Shown: positions 8,262 through 17,275 of the stretch, in pieces
Layout of the letters: each line of letters starts with the position of its first letter
Numbering within the stretch: the first letter of the stretch is position 1
Assembly: GCF_000008185.1 (NCBI RefSeq)
Contig: NC_002967.9
Coordinates: forward strand, 186,001-250,000
Reading direction: 5' to 3'
DNA length: 64,000 nt
Source: Treponema denticola ATCC 35405
GTDB taxonomy: Bacteria; Spirochaetota; Spirochaetia; Treponematales; Treponemataceae
Translations under genes and position numbers: made by a program
Notes under the pieces: generated by a model
What the model was told of the DNA's origin: nothing
The model's database searches: none
What the model saw: the letters and a program-made list of their open reading frames with translations, nothing else

Positions 8262-9116
8262 ATGAAGCAACTATTTAAAATCACCCTCCGCAATGACTAC
8301 GCTTTTAAGCGCGTATTCGGAGTTGAAGAAAACAAAGATGTACTACAGGATTTATTGGAATGTGTCTTAGACATTCCGCCTGAAACCATCGCAGGTTTGG
8401 AACTTCTCGATAAGGAGTTTCACAAGGAGCTTTTAAGTGAAAAACTAGGTATTTTGGATATTAAGCTAAGACTAAAAGACGGAGCCTTTGTCGATATTGA
8501 GATTCAAAACAGTTGGCATTTTGATTTTCCTGAAAGAACCCTATATTATTGGTCTAAGATGTACAATGAAAACATAAAACAAGGTCAAGACTATACAAAA
8601 CTGCCAAAGTGTATTACAATAAACTTGATAGGAAAAGGCTTTAATAAAAATAAGCGTTTGCACAACAAATATCTTGTTTTAGAACAAGACACAAAAGAAC
8701 CTTTAGTCTCAAAACTTGAGATTCATATACTAAACCTTGAAAAAGCGAGACTCTTAAAGAAATCTCAATACAAGGATAATAAAACAAAACGCTTATTAAA
8801 TTGGCTGAAATTTATCGAAACTGATAATGTGGAGGTACGTAATATGCTGGCACAAGAATCACAGATGATGAGAAAGGCAAATGAGACTATTACAATAATG
8901 GAAATGAGTCCTAGAGATAAATGGCTTTATGATTCCCGTATGAAATATGAACATGATAGGGCTTCATGTATAAATGAAGGTTATCAACGAGGTCTTGATA
9001 AAGGGGCCCATCAAAAAGCTCTTGAAACGGCTAAGGCTTTTAAGCAGTTTGGCTTTGATATCAATAAAATAGCCGAAGGAACAGGGCTTCCTGTTGAAGA
9101 AATAGAAGCCCTATAA
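8262..9116 (+). CDS. Rpn family recombination-promoting nuclease / putative transposase
   Basis: A 284-residue PD-(D/E)XK nuclease-family protein. The opening RNDYAFKRVFG at 10-20 is typical. The catalytic core is visible as ILDIKL (D66) followed by VDIEIQ (E80, Q82). The C-terminal tail RGLDKGAHQKALETAKAF, ending in GTGLPVEEIEAL, is also characteristic. Characterised E. coli Rpn members are DNA endonucleases that promote RecA-independent recombination. The start is preceded by GGGAG. A decayed copy of the same C-terminus lies at 631-690, so the family has more than one copy nearby. The ORF appears complete. Confidence 0.9.
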   Translation: MKQLFKITLRNDYAFKRVFGVEENKDVLQDLLECVLDIPPETIAGLELLDKEFHKELLSEKLGILDIKLRLKDGAFVDIEIQNSWHFDFPERTLYYWSKMYNENIKQGQDYTKLPKCITINLIGKGFNKNKRLHNKYLVLEQDTKEPLVSKLEIHILNLEKARLLKKSQYKDNKTKRLLNWLKFIETDNVEVRNMLAQESQMMRKANETITIMEMSPRDKWLYDSRMKYEHDRASCINEGYQRGLDKGAHQKALETAKAFKQFGFDINKIAEGTGLPVEEIEAL

Positions 9117-9139
9117 GAATCTCCTTTGCCGCAGTTAAA

Positions 9140-9961
9140 TTACAGCTCAACCTTTTTATCGAATAACCAACTTGTAGCTGCAAAAAAACCGGCTGAAATA
9201 ATCATGGTCATAATTATTGTAACCAAATGAACCGGCAGCGGCTGGATATTTACAAGGCTATAATACTGGGAAGACATAAGTCTTAGGTCTATGTACTGCA
9301 CAAGATCCCATCTTGTACTTAAATAAGTTCCTAAGGCTATTATTCGTTCAAAAATTAAAATAAAAAGAATTACTGCAATAATTTGAGCTGCCATCTTTTT
9401 TCTTATAAAAGAACGGGTTAGAGCTTTAACAAACATAAAAGCCGTTCCCACAAGTAAAAATGATGAAACCAATAATAAGACGCCGTAAAGAAAAGGAAGA
9501 AAATTCTGAATAAATATCTGATAGAATACATCTCCCAAAACAGATATAAGAGTTTGTCCGGACTGTCCATAAAAAACGGCTTGCTGGGCTCCTATTATTA
9601 TAAAAAATATACATGCAATCAGAGCATATATTAAATATTCCACAAAACCTGCGAGAATTCGGCCTCCCAGTATAGCTTCGCTTCTTATAGGGATGGTAAG
9701 CATAAGGTAGTTAGTGTCCTTGTACAAAAGTTCATCTATATGCCCGTTGCTGCATGTAAAAAACATTACAAGGGGTATAAAGGCAAGGGCAAAAAAAGTT
9801 AAACCCAGCCACAAGTTTCCCGTCGTTCCCATTGAACTGAAAGGCGTCTTAAAAATACCTAATAGAACCATTGAGCCGATCGACAATACAATCATAGTTC
9901 CGCTTAAAATCAAAATAGTATTCAGCCTTCGCCTTATTTCATATTTAAAAATTCTTCCCAT
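9140..9961 (-). CDS. ABC transporter permease, GntR-linked
   Basis: A 273-residue membrane protein with about six hydrophobic segments. The start at 9961 is chosen because GGAG lies 6 nt upstream within the end of the ATPase gene and MGRIFKYEIRRRLN is a typical cytoplasmic start; the longer frame back to 10048 would lie wholly within the ATPase. It is the membrane partner of the ATPase immediately upstream (1-nt gap). With the YtrA-type GntR regulator this forms a three-gene module resembling YtrABC/BcrA-type exporters. Such systems respond to cell-envelope stress in Firmicutes; the substrate here is unknown. Confidence 0.82.
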   Translation of the reverse strand: MGRIFKYEIRRRLNTILILSGTMIVLSIGSMVLLGIFKTPFSSMGTTGNLWLGLTFFALAFIPLVMFFTCSNGHIDELLYKDTNYLMLTIPIRSEAILGGRILAGFVEYLIYALIACIFFIIIGAQQAVFYGQSGQTLISVLGDVFYQIFIQNFLPFLYGVLLLVSSFLLVGTAFMFVKALTRSFIRKKMAAQIIAVILFILIFERIIALGTYLSTRWDLVQYIDLRLMSSQYYSLVNIQPLPVHLVTIIMTMIISAGFFAATSWLFDKKVEL

Positions 9962-9962
9962 T

Positions 9963-10664
9963 TTATGCTCCAAAAACATCAAGATAGATTTGATAAATAG
10001 ATTTGCCTCTTGTAGTACGCAAATCTTCCGCATCGCCTTCCAAAACAATCTCGCCTTCTTTTAAAAAGGCTACATCATTAAACACATGCTCTATATCCGA
10101 AACCAGGTGAGTTGTTATTAGGATCGCACTTTCTTCGGTCCATGTTTTGATTATGGTTTTAATAATCTGCTCTCTGGCTACAGGGTCTGTGCCGCCCAGC
10201 GGTTCATCCAAAATATACAGCTTTGAAGACCTCGAAAAGGTAAGGCTTAAATTAAGTTTTTCTATCATACCTTTCGACATAGTTTTTACGGTTTGCTTGG
10301 GCTCCAACTTCATAAATTTCAGCATTTCCAAGGCCTTGTTTTTATCAAAATCTTCAAAAAAATCTGCATAGAAATTAATGGCATCTTCCGAAGTCATCCA
10401 AGGATATACGACATTTTTATCCGGCAAAAAGGCTACAATCTTTTTTGTATCTATTCCGAATTCTTTTCCGCATACCTTAAAATTGCCGGCAGTCGGTTTT
10501 ATAAGTCCGGCAATTATCTTTAAAAAGGTTGTTTTTCCCGAACCGTTCGGCCCCAAAAGGCCGTAGATTCTTCCGCTTTCTACCTTGAGACTGACATCAT
10601 AAAGAGCAGTTTTTTTCCCCAAGTATGTTTTTTTTAAGTGCTCCGTTTCAAGTATTGTACTCAT
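9963..10664 (-). CDS. ABC transporter ATP-binding protein, GntR-linked
   Basis: A 233-residue ATPase with Walker A GPNGSGKTT near residue 38, a signature region degenerated to MSKGMIEKL, Walker B LYILDEP and the switch TTHLVSD. The ATG at 10664 follows GGAGGaaaaa; a longer frame would require TTG. It is cotranscribed with the permease downstream. A 130-nt palindrome-rich spacer separates it from the gntR gene upstream and may change the ratio of regulator to transporter. Confidence 0.88.
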   Translation of the reverse strand: MSTILETEHLKKTYLGKKTALYDVSLKVESGRIYGLLGPNGSGKTTFLKIIAGLIKPTAGNFKVCGKEFGIDTKKIVAFLPDKNVVYPWMTSEDAINFYADFFEDFDKNKALEMLKFMKLEPKQTVKTMSKGMIEKLNLSLTFSRSSKLYILDEPLGGTDPVAREQIIKTIIKTWTEESAILITTHLVSDIEHVFNDVAFLKEGEIVLEGDAEDLRTTRGKSIYQIYLDVFGA

Positions 10665-10684
10665 TTTTTCCTCCAAAAAAAATT

Positions 10685-10743
10685 ATTCGTGCGGAGGCTT
10701 TAATACCCCGACGCTCTGCGTCGTAACAAAGGGTATTAAAGCC
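10685..10743. repeat. Bipartite palindromic repeat, copy 1
   Basis: It begins ATTCGTGCGGAGG. A perfect 13-bp inverted repeat (GGCTTTAATACCC at 10696-10708, complement at 10731-10743) encloses a second perfect hairpin, CGACGC-TCT-GCGTCG (10709-10723). The edge and core recur at 49901-49953, so this is a dispersed repeat family. Confidence 0.75.
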
Positions 10744-10756
10744 GACTGCAATTACC

Positions 10757-11158
10757 TTATGAGAACAACATACCCCGATGCTCTGCGTCGGGGTTGTTGA
10801 TTTTTAGCTTTGCCTTTATAGACTCAATTATTTGTTCATCAGAAAACTTCAGATTCCTTAAGCCTTCAATAGCCGGCAGTATAATCTGATCCGCCATCTC
10901 TTCCGTCAATTTTCCTACCAAATCGGGCTCATTTACAACAAAACTGCCTAGTCCGCGTTTTGATTCAGTGATACCTTCACCTTCAAGCTGCTTATATACC
11001 CTGAATATCGTATTCGGATTTACATCCATCTCAACGGACATGTCGCTCATTGAAGGGATTTTATCCCCCGGTTTGAGCTCGCCGTAGACAATCTTACATT
11101 TGATTTTCTCAACTATTTGTAAATATATCGGGCGATTTTGATCATATATAACTTTCAC
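10757..11158 (-). CDS. GntR-family regulator, YtrA type
   Basis: A 133-residue one-domain repressor. The winged helix covers residues about 10-76 (PIYLQIVEKIK, then DVNPNTIFRVYKQLE and GLGSFVV), followed by a short dimerisation tail rather than a ligand domain, as in YtrA-type members. It starts at GTG (11158) after GGAGG. It is the first gene of a unit with the ABC ATPase and permease and probably represses that operon. The C-terminal residues from about 119 are encoded by a palindromic repeat, so the original end may have been replaced. Confidence 0.87.
   Translation of the reverse strand: MKVIYDQNRPIYLQIVEKIKCKIVYGELKPGDKIPSMSDMSVEMDVNPNTIFRVYKQLEGEGITESKRGLGSFVVNEPDLVGKLTEEMADQIILPAIEGLRNLKFSDEQIIESIKAKLKINNPDAEHRGMLFS
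10763..10803. repeat. Palindromic repeat half overlapping the gntR 3' end
   Basis: CCCCGATGC-TCT-GCGTCGGGG (10773-10793, one G-T type mismatch), flanked by AACAA and TTGTT that extend the stem. It shares CGTCGGGGTTGTTGATTT with the copy near 49935-49952. It encodes the last residues (NNPDAEHRGM...) of the GntR protein. Confidence 0.7.
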
Positions 11159-11208
11159 AAAAAAAGAACCTCCACAAAATTTGAGTAAAACGACTCTTCT
11201 ATCTGTCT

Positions 11209-11237
11209 ATAATACTATAATTGTTAAATTGTGTCAA
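11209..11237 (-). promoter_or_regulatory. Promoter of the gntR-ABC operon
   Basis: A perfect TTGACA (11237-11232) is spaced 17 bp from TATTAT (11214-11209). The -35 lies inside the last codons of the upstream chemotaxis gene, which ends at 11224. The sequence around the -10 is AT-rich with short TAT repeats where a GntR operator could lie, but no clear palindrome is seen. Confidence 0.7.
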
Positions 11238-12882
11238 GTCCTCTTAAAACATTGTCTGTTTTTTGGTAGGTTTGAATCATTCTATCCGAAAAATTCATAA
11301 CGGTTGTATAAACCTGATTTGTTTTTATATTTATATCGTTGAAGGCCTTATCCAGATCCTCACTGCTCTTTGCCATAAACGAAATATTTTTTACCACCTC
11401 AATTACCGTTTTTCCTATGCCGGCAGAGCTTTCAACTGAAGCTGTAGCCAAGCGGCCCAATTCTTCGGCTACAACGGCAAAACCTTTTCCGGCGTCTCCG
11501 GCATGGGCTGCTTCGATGGCGGCATTCATACTAAGCATCTTTGTCTGCTCGGCAATACCGGCTATAACCTCCGCCATTTCCTGTATATCCGCAATACTTT
11601 GATTTATATGGACGATTTTTTCGTAAGTGGATTTAAATAGTTTATGCCCGCCCTGGAAGGTATCGACAAGTTCTTGTGCAGCCTGAGCATCTTCTTGAGC
11701 TTCGGCAGCTTCCATCTGTATATCGGTCAAAAATACTTTTACCGTTTCACATTTTTCGGCTTTCTTTTCATCGCCTTGCTTCAAGGACTCTTGCAGCTCC
11801 TTATATGATGAACCCAGCTCACTATATTTTGCTTGCAGCTCATTATAGGCGCCGTTTAACTCGTCAGACATTTCTTTTAATTCTTTATAATCGTTTTGAA
11901 GCTTGAGATAAACGGGCGAACTTTCTATAGAAATATTTGATTCTCCGATACGGACTGGGGCCGTTTCGGCATAAGAACCTTGCACCATAGCCGGCTGCAG
12001 GAGGCTTTTTTCGGGCACCTCGGCCGTTGCGTTACTTATCGTAGCAGAGCTTATTGAAGCAGTTTTTAGCAAAGCGGCATTTACTGGAGCTGTACTTACT
12101 GAGAAGGCATTTACCGAAGTGTCGCTTATCGAATCGGTATTCATTAATGTATTGCTTACCGAAGTACTGCTTAAACGTGGGCTTTGTACAGACAATATTT
12201 TATCTGCCGGCCCATCAGACGAAGATCTTTGCACCTCGGTTTTAGGCCCGACATGGAGCCTGAGCTTTGCTTTTTTAGCCCTTTCTCTTTCTATATAAAG
12301 TTTATATATAACCGAAGAAACAAACCACGTTAAAAACACTCCTATACCCCAGGCCAAAACAATCAATAAGACGGCAAAGGTCTTCGACTTTTTTTCCTGT
12401 TTTGTAAATCCATCCTTATATTCTTTTTTAAGCCTTTCAAAACTGTTTTGTACGGCATCGAATTCTTTTAAAACAGGCATAAAGGTTTTTGCCGAAGAAT
12501 CTCCGGTAAGTTCAAACTCCTGCCTCCAAACCTCTATGCTTTTAAAAAGCTTATCATTTGAGCTCTCATAATCATTGTATGCAAACCTTAAGTTAGAATC
12601 GCTTTTGTCGGCAGCTGAAAGTTTTTTTAAATTTTCAAAGGAATTAACGGTTTCCTTTATTTTTGCTTTAAGATTTTGAACCGAAAATTCCCCATCCTTG
12701 CTTGCGGTCCTGTACATATCCGCCTTTAAACTTGCAAGATAAAACCTGTACTCAAGCAGATAATCCGTCTTGAGTTGAAAATCCGACGAAGGTTTTGCAG
12801 CAATAAGAAAAGCCGCTCCTCCTATCCCTATCGCCAAAGCAATACCGCACAAAGCAAAAACAATTTTTATGTAGTTTTTCAT
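11224..12882 (-). CDS. Atypical methyl-accepting chemotaxis protein without HAMP
   Basis: A 552-residue membrane transducer. TM1 is at about residues 7-28, a helical periplasmic region at 29-167, and TM2 at 168-192. There is no HAMP domain; instead a Ser/Thr/Ala-rich low-complexity linker (about 215-300) leads into a coiled coil (about 330-400). The signalling tip is recognisable as [19 protein letters not shown] near residue 455, followed by [12 protein letters not shown]. The signalling domain is short compared with standard receptors, ending soon after the tip. The start follows AAGGA. It is divergent from sbcD, with 46 bp between the starts. It probably signals to CheA/CheW, but the ligand is unknown. 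Confidence 0.85.
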   Translation of the reverse strand: MKNYIKIVFALCGIALAIGIGGAAFLIAAKPSSDFQLKTDYLLEYRFYLASLKADMYRTASKDGEFSVQNLKAKIKETVNSFENLKKLSAADKSDSNLRFAYNDYESSNDKLFKSIEVWRQEFELTGDSSAKTFMPVLKEFDAVQNSFERLKKEYKDGFTKQEKKSKTFAVLLIVLAWGIGVFLTWFVSSVIYKLYIERERAKKAKLRLHVGPKTEVQRSSSDGPADKILSVQSPRLSSTSVSNTLMNTDSISDTSVNAFSVSTAPVNAALLKTASISSATISNATAEVPEKSLLQPAMVQGSYAETAPVRIGESNISIESSPVYLKLQNDYKELKEMSDELNGAYNELQAKYSELGSSYKELQESLKQGDEKKAEKCETVKVFLTDIQMEAAEAQEDAQAAQELVDTFQGGHKLFKSTYEKIVHINQSIADIQEMAEVIAGIAEQTKMLSMNAAIEAAHAGDAGKGFAVVAEELGRLATASVESSAGIGKTVIEVVKNISFMAKSSEDLDKAFNDINIKTNQVYTTVMNFSDRMIQTYQKTDNVLRGLDTI

Positions 12883-12892
12883 TCCAAGGTCC

Positions 12893-12921
12893 TTTACATA
12901 ATCCTTAAATACCCATACATT
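12893..12921 (+). promoter_or_regulatory. Promoter abutting the sbcD start (leaderless type)
   Basis: TTTACA (12893-12898) is followed after 17 bp by TACATT (12916-12921), which ends 7 nt before the ATG at 12929. No Shine-Dalgarno precedes that ATG. Confidence 0.45.
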
Positions 12922-12928
12922 ATAAAGT

Positions 12929-14080
12929 ATGAAAATTTTGCATACAGCCGATCTGCATTTGGGGAAAAGCCTATATGAATCTCCCCAGATAGAAAGACAG
13001 AAAAAAATGCTCGATGATATTCATAAAATTCTTCTAAAAGACGATTATGCAGCCCTTATTATTGCAGGCGATATCTACGACCGTTCTATTCCTCCTGCAG
13101 AATATGTAGCTCTCTTCGATTCATTTTTATCCGCCGTCCATAAGGATTGTCCCAATACAGCCGTGTTTATCATACCCGGAAACCATGACTCCGCCGAAAG
13201 GCTCTCCTTCGGCTCTAAAATCTTAAGTTCGAGTAATATCCACATTGCTGCAGGCATCGGCAAATTATGCTCACCTATCATTATAGCACAAAATGGAGAA
13301 AAAGTTCAATTTTTTTTAATGCCTTTTTTACATTTAGGCTCATTTTCCGAAGAAAATTCGGAGTTAAAGTTGACATCTCAATCCGAGATGGCTCAAGAAG
13401 CCTCCCGCCGCTTAAAAGAGGCCGTAGACCCCTCAATGCCTTCGGTTTTGGCAGCCCATATTTTTACCCTAAACGGAGAAAGCTCCTCCTCTGAAAGAGC
13501 TTTTTTAGGTACTGCGGAATATGTTTCGCCCGCTCTATTTGATTTTTTTACCTATACGGCCTTGGGCCATTTACACAAAATGCAGAAAGTTACCGACAGG
13601 ATGTACTATTCCGGAGCCCCCCTTACATACGCCTTCGATGAATGTTCAACCGAAAAGGTTGTCCTATCCGTAGATGTAGATTGTAAAACGCAAGGCTTCC
13701 CGGTAAGGGTCGAAAAAATTCCGATTAGCCCATTGCGGAAAATGAGCCGTTTAGAGGGCAGTTTTTTCGAATTTTTTAATACGGATAAATTCGATGCCTA
13801 TAAAGACGATTTTTTAGAAATAAATCTCACAGGTTCTGCCGTCATTCAAAGCCCGATGAGCCTTTTGCAGCAAAAATTTCCATATCTTTTAAACCTTCAT
13901 CAAGAAGCTGTCGCCGCCGAATTAAAAGACGAGGAGCAAATTCATATATTAAAAAAGAATATTGAAGACGAAGATGTCATCTTCGAAAACTTTATGCTTT
14001 TTGAAAAGACCATAGACGAAGAGCCCTCCGCAAAAAAACAGGAGCTTTTCAAAAGCCTTTGCAAAGAGCAGTTTACATAA
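12929..14080 (+). CDS. sbcD: Exonuclease SbcCD, nuclease subunit SbcD
   Basis: A 383-residue Mre11-family metallophosphoesterase. Metal-binding motifs appear in order: ADLHLG at 7-12, AGDIYDR near 46, IPGNHD near 83, AAHIF and ALGHLHK. With SbcC it forms an ATP-driven nuclease that opens DNA hairpins and processes protein-blocked ends. sbcC follows 24 nt later. The conserved N-terminus [12 protein letters not shown] fixes the start, although no Shine-Dalgarno is present. Confidence 0.96.
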   Translation: MKILHTADLHLGKSLYESPQIERQKKMLDDIHKILLKDDYAALIIAGDIYDRSIPPAEYVALFDSFLSAVHKDCPNTAVFIIPGNHDSAERLSFGSKILSSSNIHIAAGIGKLCSPIIIAQNGEKVQFFLMPFLHLGSFSEENSELKLTSQSEMAQEASRRLKEAVDPSMPSVLAAHIFTLNGESSSSERAFLGTAEYVSPALFDFFTYTALGHLHKMQKVTDRMYYSGAPLTYAFDECSTEKVVLSVDVDCKTQGFPVRVEKIPISPLRKMSRLEGSFFEFFNTDKFDAYKDDFLEINLTGSAVIQSPMSLLQQKFPYLLNLHQEAVAAELKDEEQIHILKKNIEDEDVIFENFMLFEKTIDEEPSAKKQELFKSLCKEQFT

Positions 14081-14104
14081 GAAGACATTACCGGAGGAAT
14101 AAAT

Positions 14105-17100
14105 TTGAAGCCTGAAATTTTAAAACTAACCAATATAGGCCCCTTTCGAGGAACCCACACAATAGATTTTAGCCTCATGGATTCTATTTTTTTGGTATGC
14201 GGAAAAACCGGTGCCGGAAAAACAACCATCTTCGATGCAATCTCTTATGCCTTTTATTCAAAGCCTTTGGGGAGCCGCTCCCAAATTACCCGCAGCCTCA
14301 GAAGTCAGTTTGCCCCCGAAGAGGAAACGGCCGAGGTTGAGCTTGTATTTACTATGGGACCTGCCAAATACAGGATTTTTAGAAGGCTCCCTTTTTTACG
14401 CCCGGGAAAGAAAAACGAAACGCCTGAAGAATCGGCCCTAGCTCAATGGGACGGCAAAACTTGGAAAGATTTAAGCTCTACAAATAAAAGGGACACGGAT
14501 AAAAAAATATTGAACATAATAAACCTAAACGAAAAAGAATTTGCCCGCATTGTCCTCCTCCCCCAAGGCGAATTCGCCGCTTTTTTACGCGAAAACTCAA
14601 GCCAAAAAAAAGAAACCCTTGAAGAGCTTTTTCCGATTTCCCGCTACACCAAAATAATGGAAAATCTAAAGGAAAGAGAAAAAGCGGAGTCCTATAAGAT
14701 AAAAAACACGCAAGATGCCCTTGAAGCCCTCGGAAAAGAATTCGATGCCGATTCCTATCCTTCAAAAAAAGAAGGCTTTGAAAAAGAGATAGAACTTATC
14801 AAAAAAAATTATAACAAAATATCAAAAAAAATAGAGGAAAAAATCTCCGAAAAAGAACAGGCAAAGGTTCTCAAAGAAAAAAAAGAAGAACTTGTAACAA
14901 TAAAAACAAGGCTCGAAAATCTTAATGCCCATAAAGAAGAAATAGGCCTGATGGAAGAAGCAGTCGAAAAAGCCCGCAGAGCCGCCTCTCTTGCAGCGCT
15001 TGCCGATTCCGTAAGCAAACTGAAAAACAACATAGCCGAATATAAAACCGACATCGAAAAAAAGATAAAAGACCTAAATGCCGTAACCCAAGTTTTGGAT
15101 TCTCTTAAAGCACAAGAAAAAGAAATCGAAGCCGAAAAAGAAAACAATACGGCCCTAAAGCAAAGCCTCGACCGCCTCAAAAGGGCTGCCGAGGTATACA
15201 AAGAAATAGAAGAACGCTCTTATGAGAAAAAAGGTCTTTCTTTACAAAAAAAAGAAAATACCGAAAAACTTGCTCAAACCGAAAAAAACATTCAGGAACT
15301 AAAAGACAAAGTTTCGGAATACCTTGAAATAATCAGCGAGCTCGATAACAGAAAGGAAATGGCTGAAACCTCAACCCAAAAACTTTCTTACCTAAAAAGA
15401 CTTTTTGATATTGCGGTAAAAAAAGAAAAAGCCTCAAAGCTCTACACAACCCATAAGGCGGCCGCCGAAAAAAACTACAACGATTTACAGTTAATTTTAA
15501 AGGACATCGAAATAGAAAAAGAGCTTTTTGAAAAACTTAAAAAAGAAAAAAAAGATTTGGAAATAAACGCAGAAGCCTCAGCCCTTGCCGTTCACTTAAA
15601 AGACGGAGAGCCATGTCCTGTCTGCGGCTCAATCCATCATCCTTCCCCTGCCGTCGAAAATACGGAAAGTATTTTTTCTCTGGACGAAAAAATACAAAAA
15701 TGTGAACGCAGCATCGAAAAGTTTAATCTCGATAAAGACTCTCTAAGCAACAGCCTCACAGCCCGCAATAAAGATGCGGACTGGCATAAGGAGCAGCTGG
15801 CAGAGCTTGACCGCTCTTTTTTCAATCTGAATGAAGAATTTAAAAACACTTCCTTTATTTTTGAAGAGATGCCCTCGGAAAAAACAATAGAAGACCTTCT
15901 TCCGCAAGCCGGAAAGGAAGCCGAAAAAGACTCTCTTCTTTTTAAAGAAGCCCAAACCGCAAATACTGCAAAAATAAATTTGGAGCAAAAACTTTCTTCT
16001 ATTCAAACCCAAAAAGAAGCTCTAACAGATGCTCTTACAAATATCAAGATAAAAGAAAGCGAGTTAAACACAATCCTCCATGAAAAGAAAAAGCAATATG
16101 ATGATGCCTTTAAATCTATCCCCTCCGATATCCAAAAAGAAAATATAGATGACACTATCGAGGGCTGTAATGAAATGATTTTTGCCTCCGACCGTAAAAT
16201 AAGCGGTTATGAGGAAAAGCTCAAAGAAAACAATGACCGTCATACAAGCATAAAGGCGGGGCTTATTCAAAGACAGGAACAGTTGGCCAAGTGGGAAAAA
16301 TCTTTATTGGAAGAAGAAGAAAATTTAAAAGATTCTTTTGAGCGTAAAGGCTTTTCCTCCTTAAAAGAGCTTTTAGATTCTATTTTGCCCGAAGAAAAAA
16401 TCTCCGATTTTGAAGAAACCATAACAAAATTTAAAGAAGAAAAGATTACCTTGGAACATTCCGCCGCCGGCCTCAAAAAAGATATTGAAGGCAAAACTTT
16501 TATTCAGCCCGAAAAGATTGAAGACGAAATTATAATCTTGCAAAAAAATCTTGATGAAGAACAAGACCGCCTTGCAGAAATAAAAAGCTCCCTCGACAAG
16601 CTCAAAGACCTTTTTGAAAGACGACAGAGCCTTTTAAAGGAATTAAAACAAAGAGCAGAAGAAGCTCAACTTATAACCGAGCTTTCTTTAAGTTTAAACG
16701 GCAGCAATAAATACAAACTGAAATTCAATATTTGGATGCTCTCGGCCTTTTTGCGCGAAATAATCGTCTATGCCAACACCCGTCTTGAACGCATGAGCGG
16801 AGGCCGCTATGTCTTAAAGTTGAGCAAGGAGCTTTCGGGCAACAATCTTTCCGGATTGGACATGGAAATTTATGATGCCTATACGGGCGGCATCCGTCCT
16901 ACAGCCAGTCTTTCGGGAGGAGAAACCTTTATGGTTTCCATAAGCTTAGCCCTCGGCCTTGCCGACTCCATTCAAACAAGAAGCGGAGGCATAAGGCTTG
17001 ATTCAATGTTTATAGATGAGGGCTTCGGCAGCCTCGATGAAGCAAGCCTTGAAAACGCCATAAGCATTCTCGATGAGGTAAGGGGTAACCGCATGGTCGG

Positions 17101-17197
17101 GATAATTTCCCATGTCAGCGAGCTAAAAACCCGCATCCCCCAAAAAATCGAAATAGAAAAGAACTCCAATGGTTCTACAATAAAAATAAGAGGTTAA
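14105..17197 (+). CDS. sbcC: Exonuclease SbcCD, ATPase subunit SbcC
   Basis: A 1030-residue Rad50/SMC-like ATPase. Walker A GKTGAGKT is at 33-40. Long coiled coils flank the zinc hook CPVC at about 504-507. The ABC signature LSGGE lies near 936 and Walker B FIDEGFGSLD near 969. The start is TTG at 14105, with GGAGG 7 nt upstream; the next in-frame ATG would remove the conserved first strand. It is a full-length partner of sbcD in the same operon. Confidence 0.96.
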   Translation: MKPEILKLTNIGPFRGTHTIDFSLMDSIFLVCGKTGAGKTTIFDAISYAFYSKPLGSRSQITRSLRSQFAPEEETAEVELVFTMGPAKYRIFRRLPFLRPGKKNETPEESALAQWDGKTWKDLSSTNKRDTDKKILNIINLNEKEFARIVLLPQGEFAAFLRENSSQKKETLEELFPISRYTKIMENLKEREKAESYKIKNTQDALEALGKEFDADSYPSKKEGFEKEIELIKKNYNKISKKIEEKISEKEQAKVLKEKKEELVTIKTRLENLNAHKEEIGLMEEAVEKARRAASLAALADSVSKLKNNIAEYKTDIEKKIKDLNAVTQVLDSLKAQEKEIEAEKENNTALKQSLDRLKRAAEVYKEIEERSYEKKGLSLQKKENTEKLAQTEKNIQELKDKVSEYLEIISELDNRKEMAETSTQKLSYLKRLFDIAVKKEKASKLYTTHKAAAEKNYNDLQLILKDIEIEKELFEKLKKEKKDLEINAEASALAVHLKDGEPCPVCGSIHHPSPAVENTESIFSLDEKIQKCERSIEKFNLDKDSLSNSLTARNKDADWHKEQLAELDRSFFNLNEEFKNTSFIFEEMPSEKTIEDLLPQAGKEAEKDSLLFKEAQTANTAKINLEQKLSSIQTQKEALTDALTNIKIKESELNTILHEKKKQYDDAFKSIPSDIQKENIDDTIEGCNEMIFASDRKISGYEEKLKENNDRHTSIKAGLIQRQEQLAKWEKSLLEEEENLKDSFERKGFSSLKELLDSILPEEKISDFEETITKFKEEKITLEHSAAGLKKDIEGKTFIQPEKIEDEIIILQKNLDEEQDRLAEIKSSLDKLKDLFERRQSLLKELKQRAEEAQLITELSLSLNGSNKYKLKFNIWMLSAFLREIIVYANTRLERMSGGRYVLKLSKELSGNNLSGLDMEIYDAYTGGIRPTASLSGGETFMVSISLALGLADSIQTRSGGIRLDSMFIDEGFGSLDEASLENAISILDEVRGNRMVGIISHVSELKTRIPQKIEIEKNSNGSTIKIRG

Positions 17198-17275
17198 GCA
17201 TTCCCTGCTGGAAATTTTCTCTTTTTTGTGATATAGTGTTGCTTTATCGTATGTAAAACCTTTCGGGAGAAATTT

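Noticed and set aside
9714-10064. 116-residue plus-strand reading frame opposite the GntR-linked ABC genes
   Set aside because: It overlaps two well-supported genes on the other strand and has no start signal or recognisable domain.
14809-15201. 130-residue minus-strand reading frame inside sbcC
   Set aside because: Low-complexity S/F-rich product created by the Lys/Glu-rich coiled coil on the other strand.
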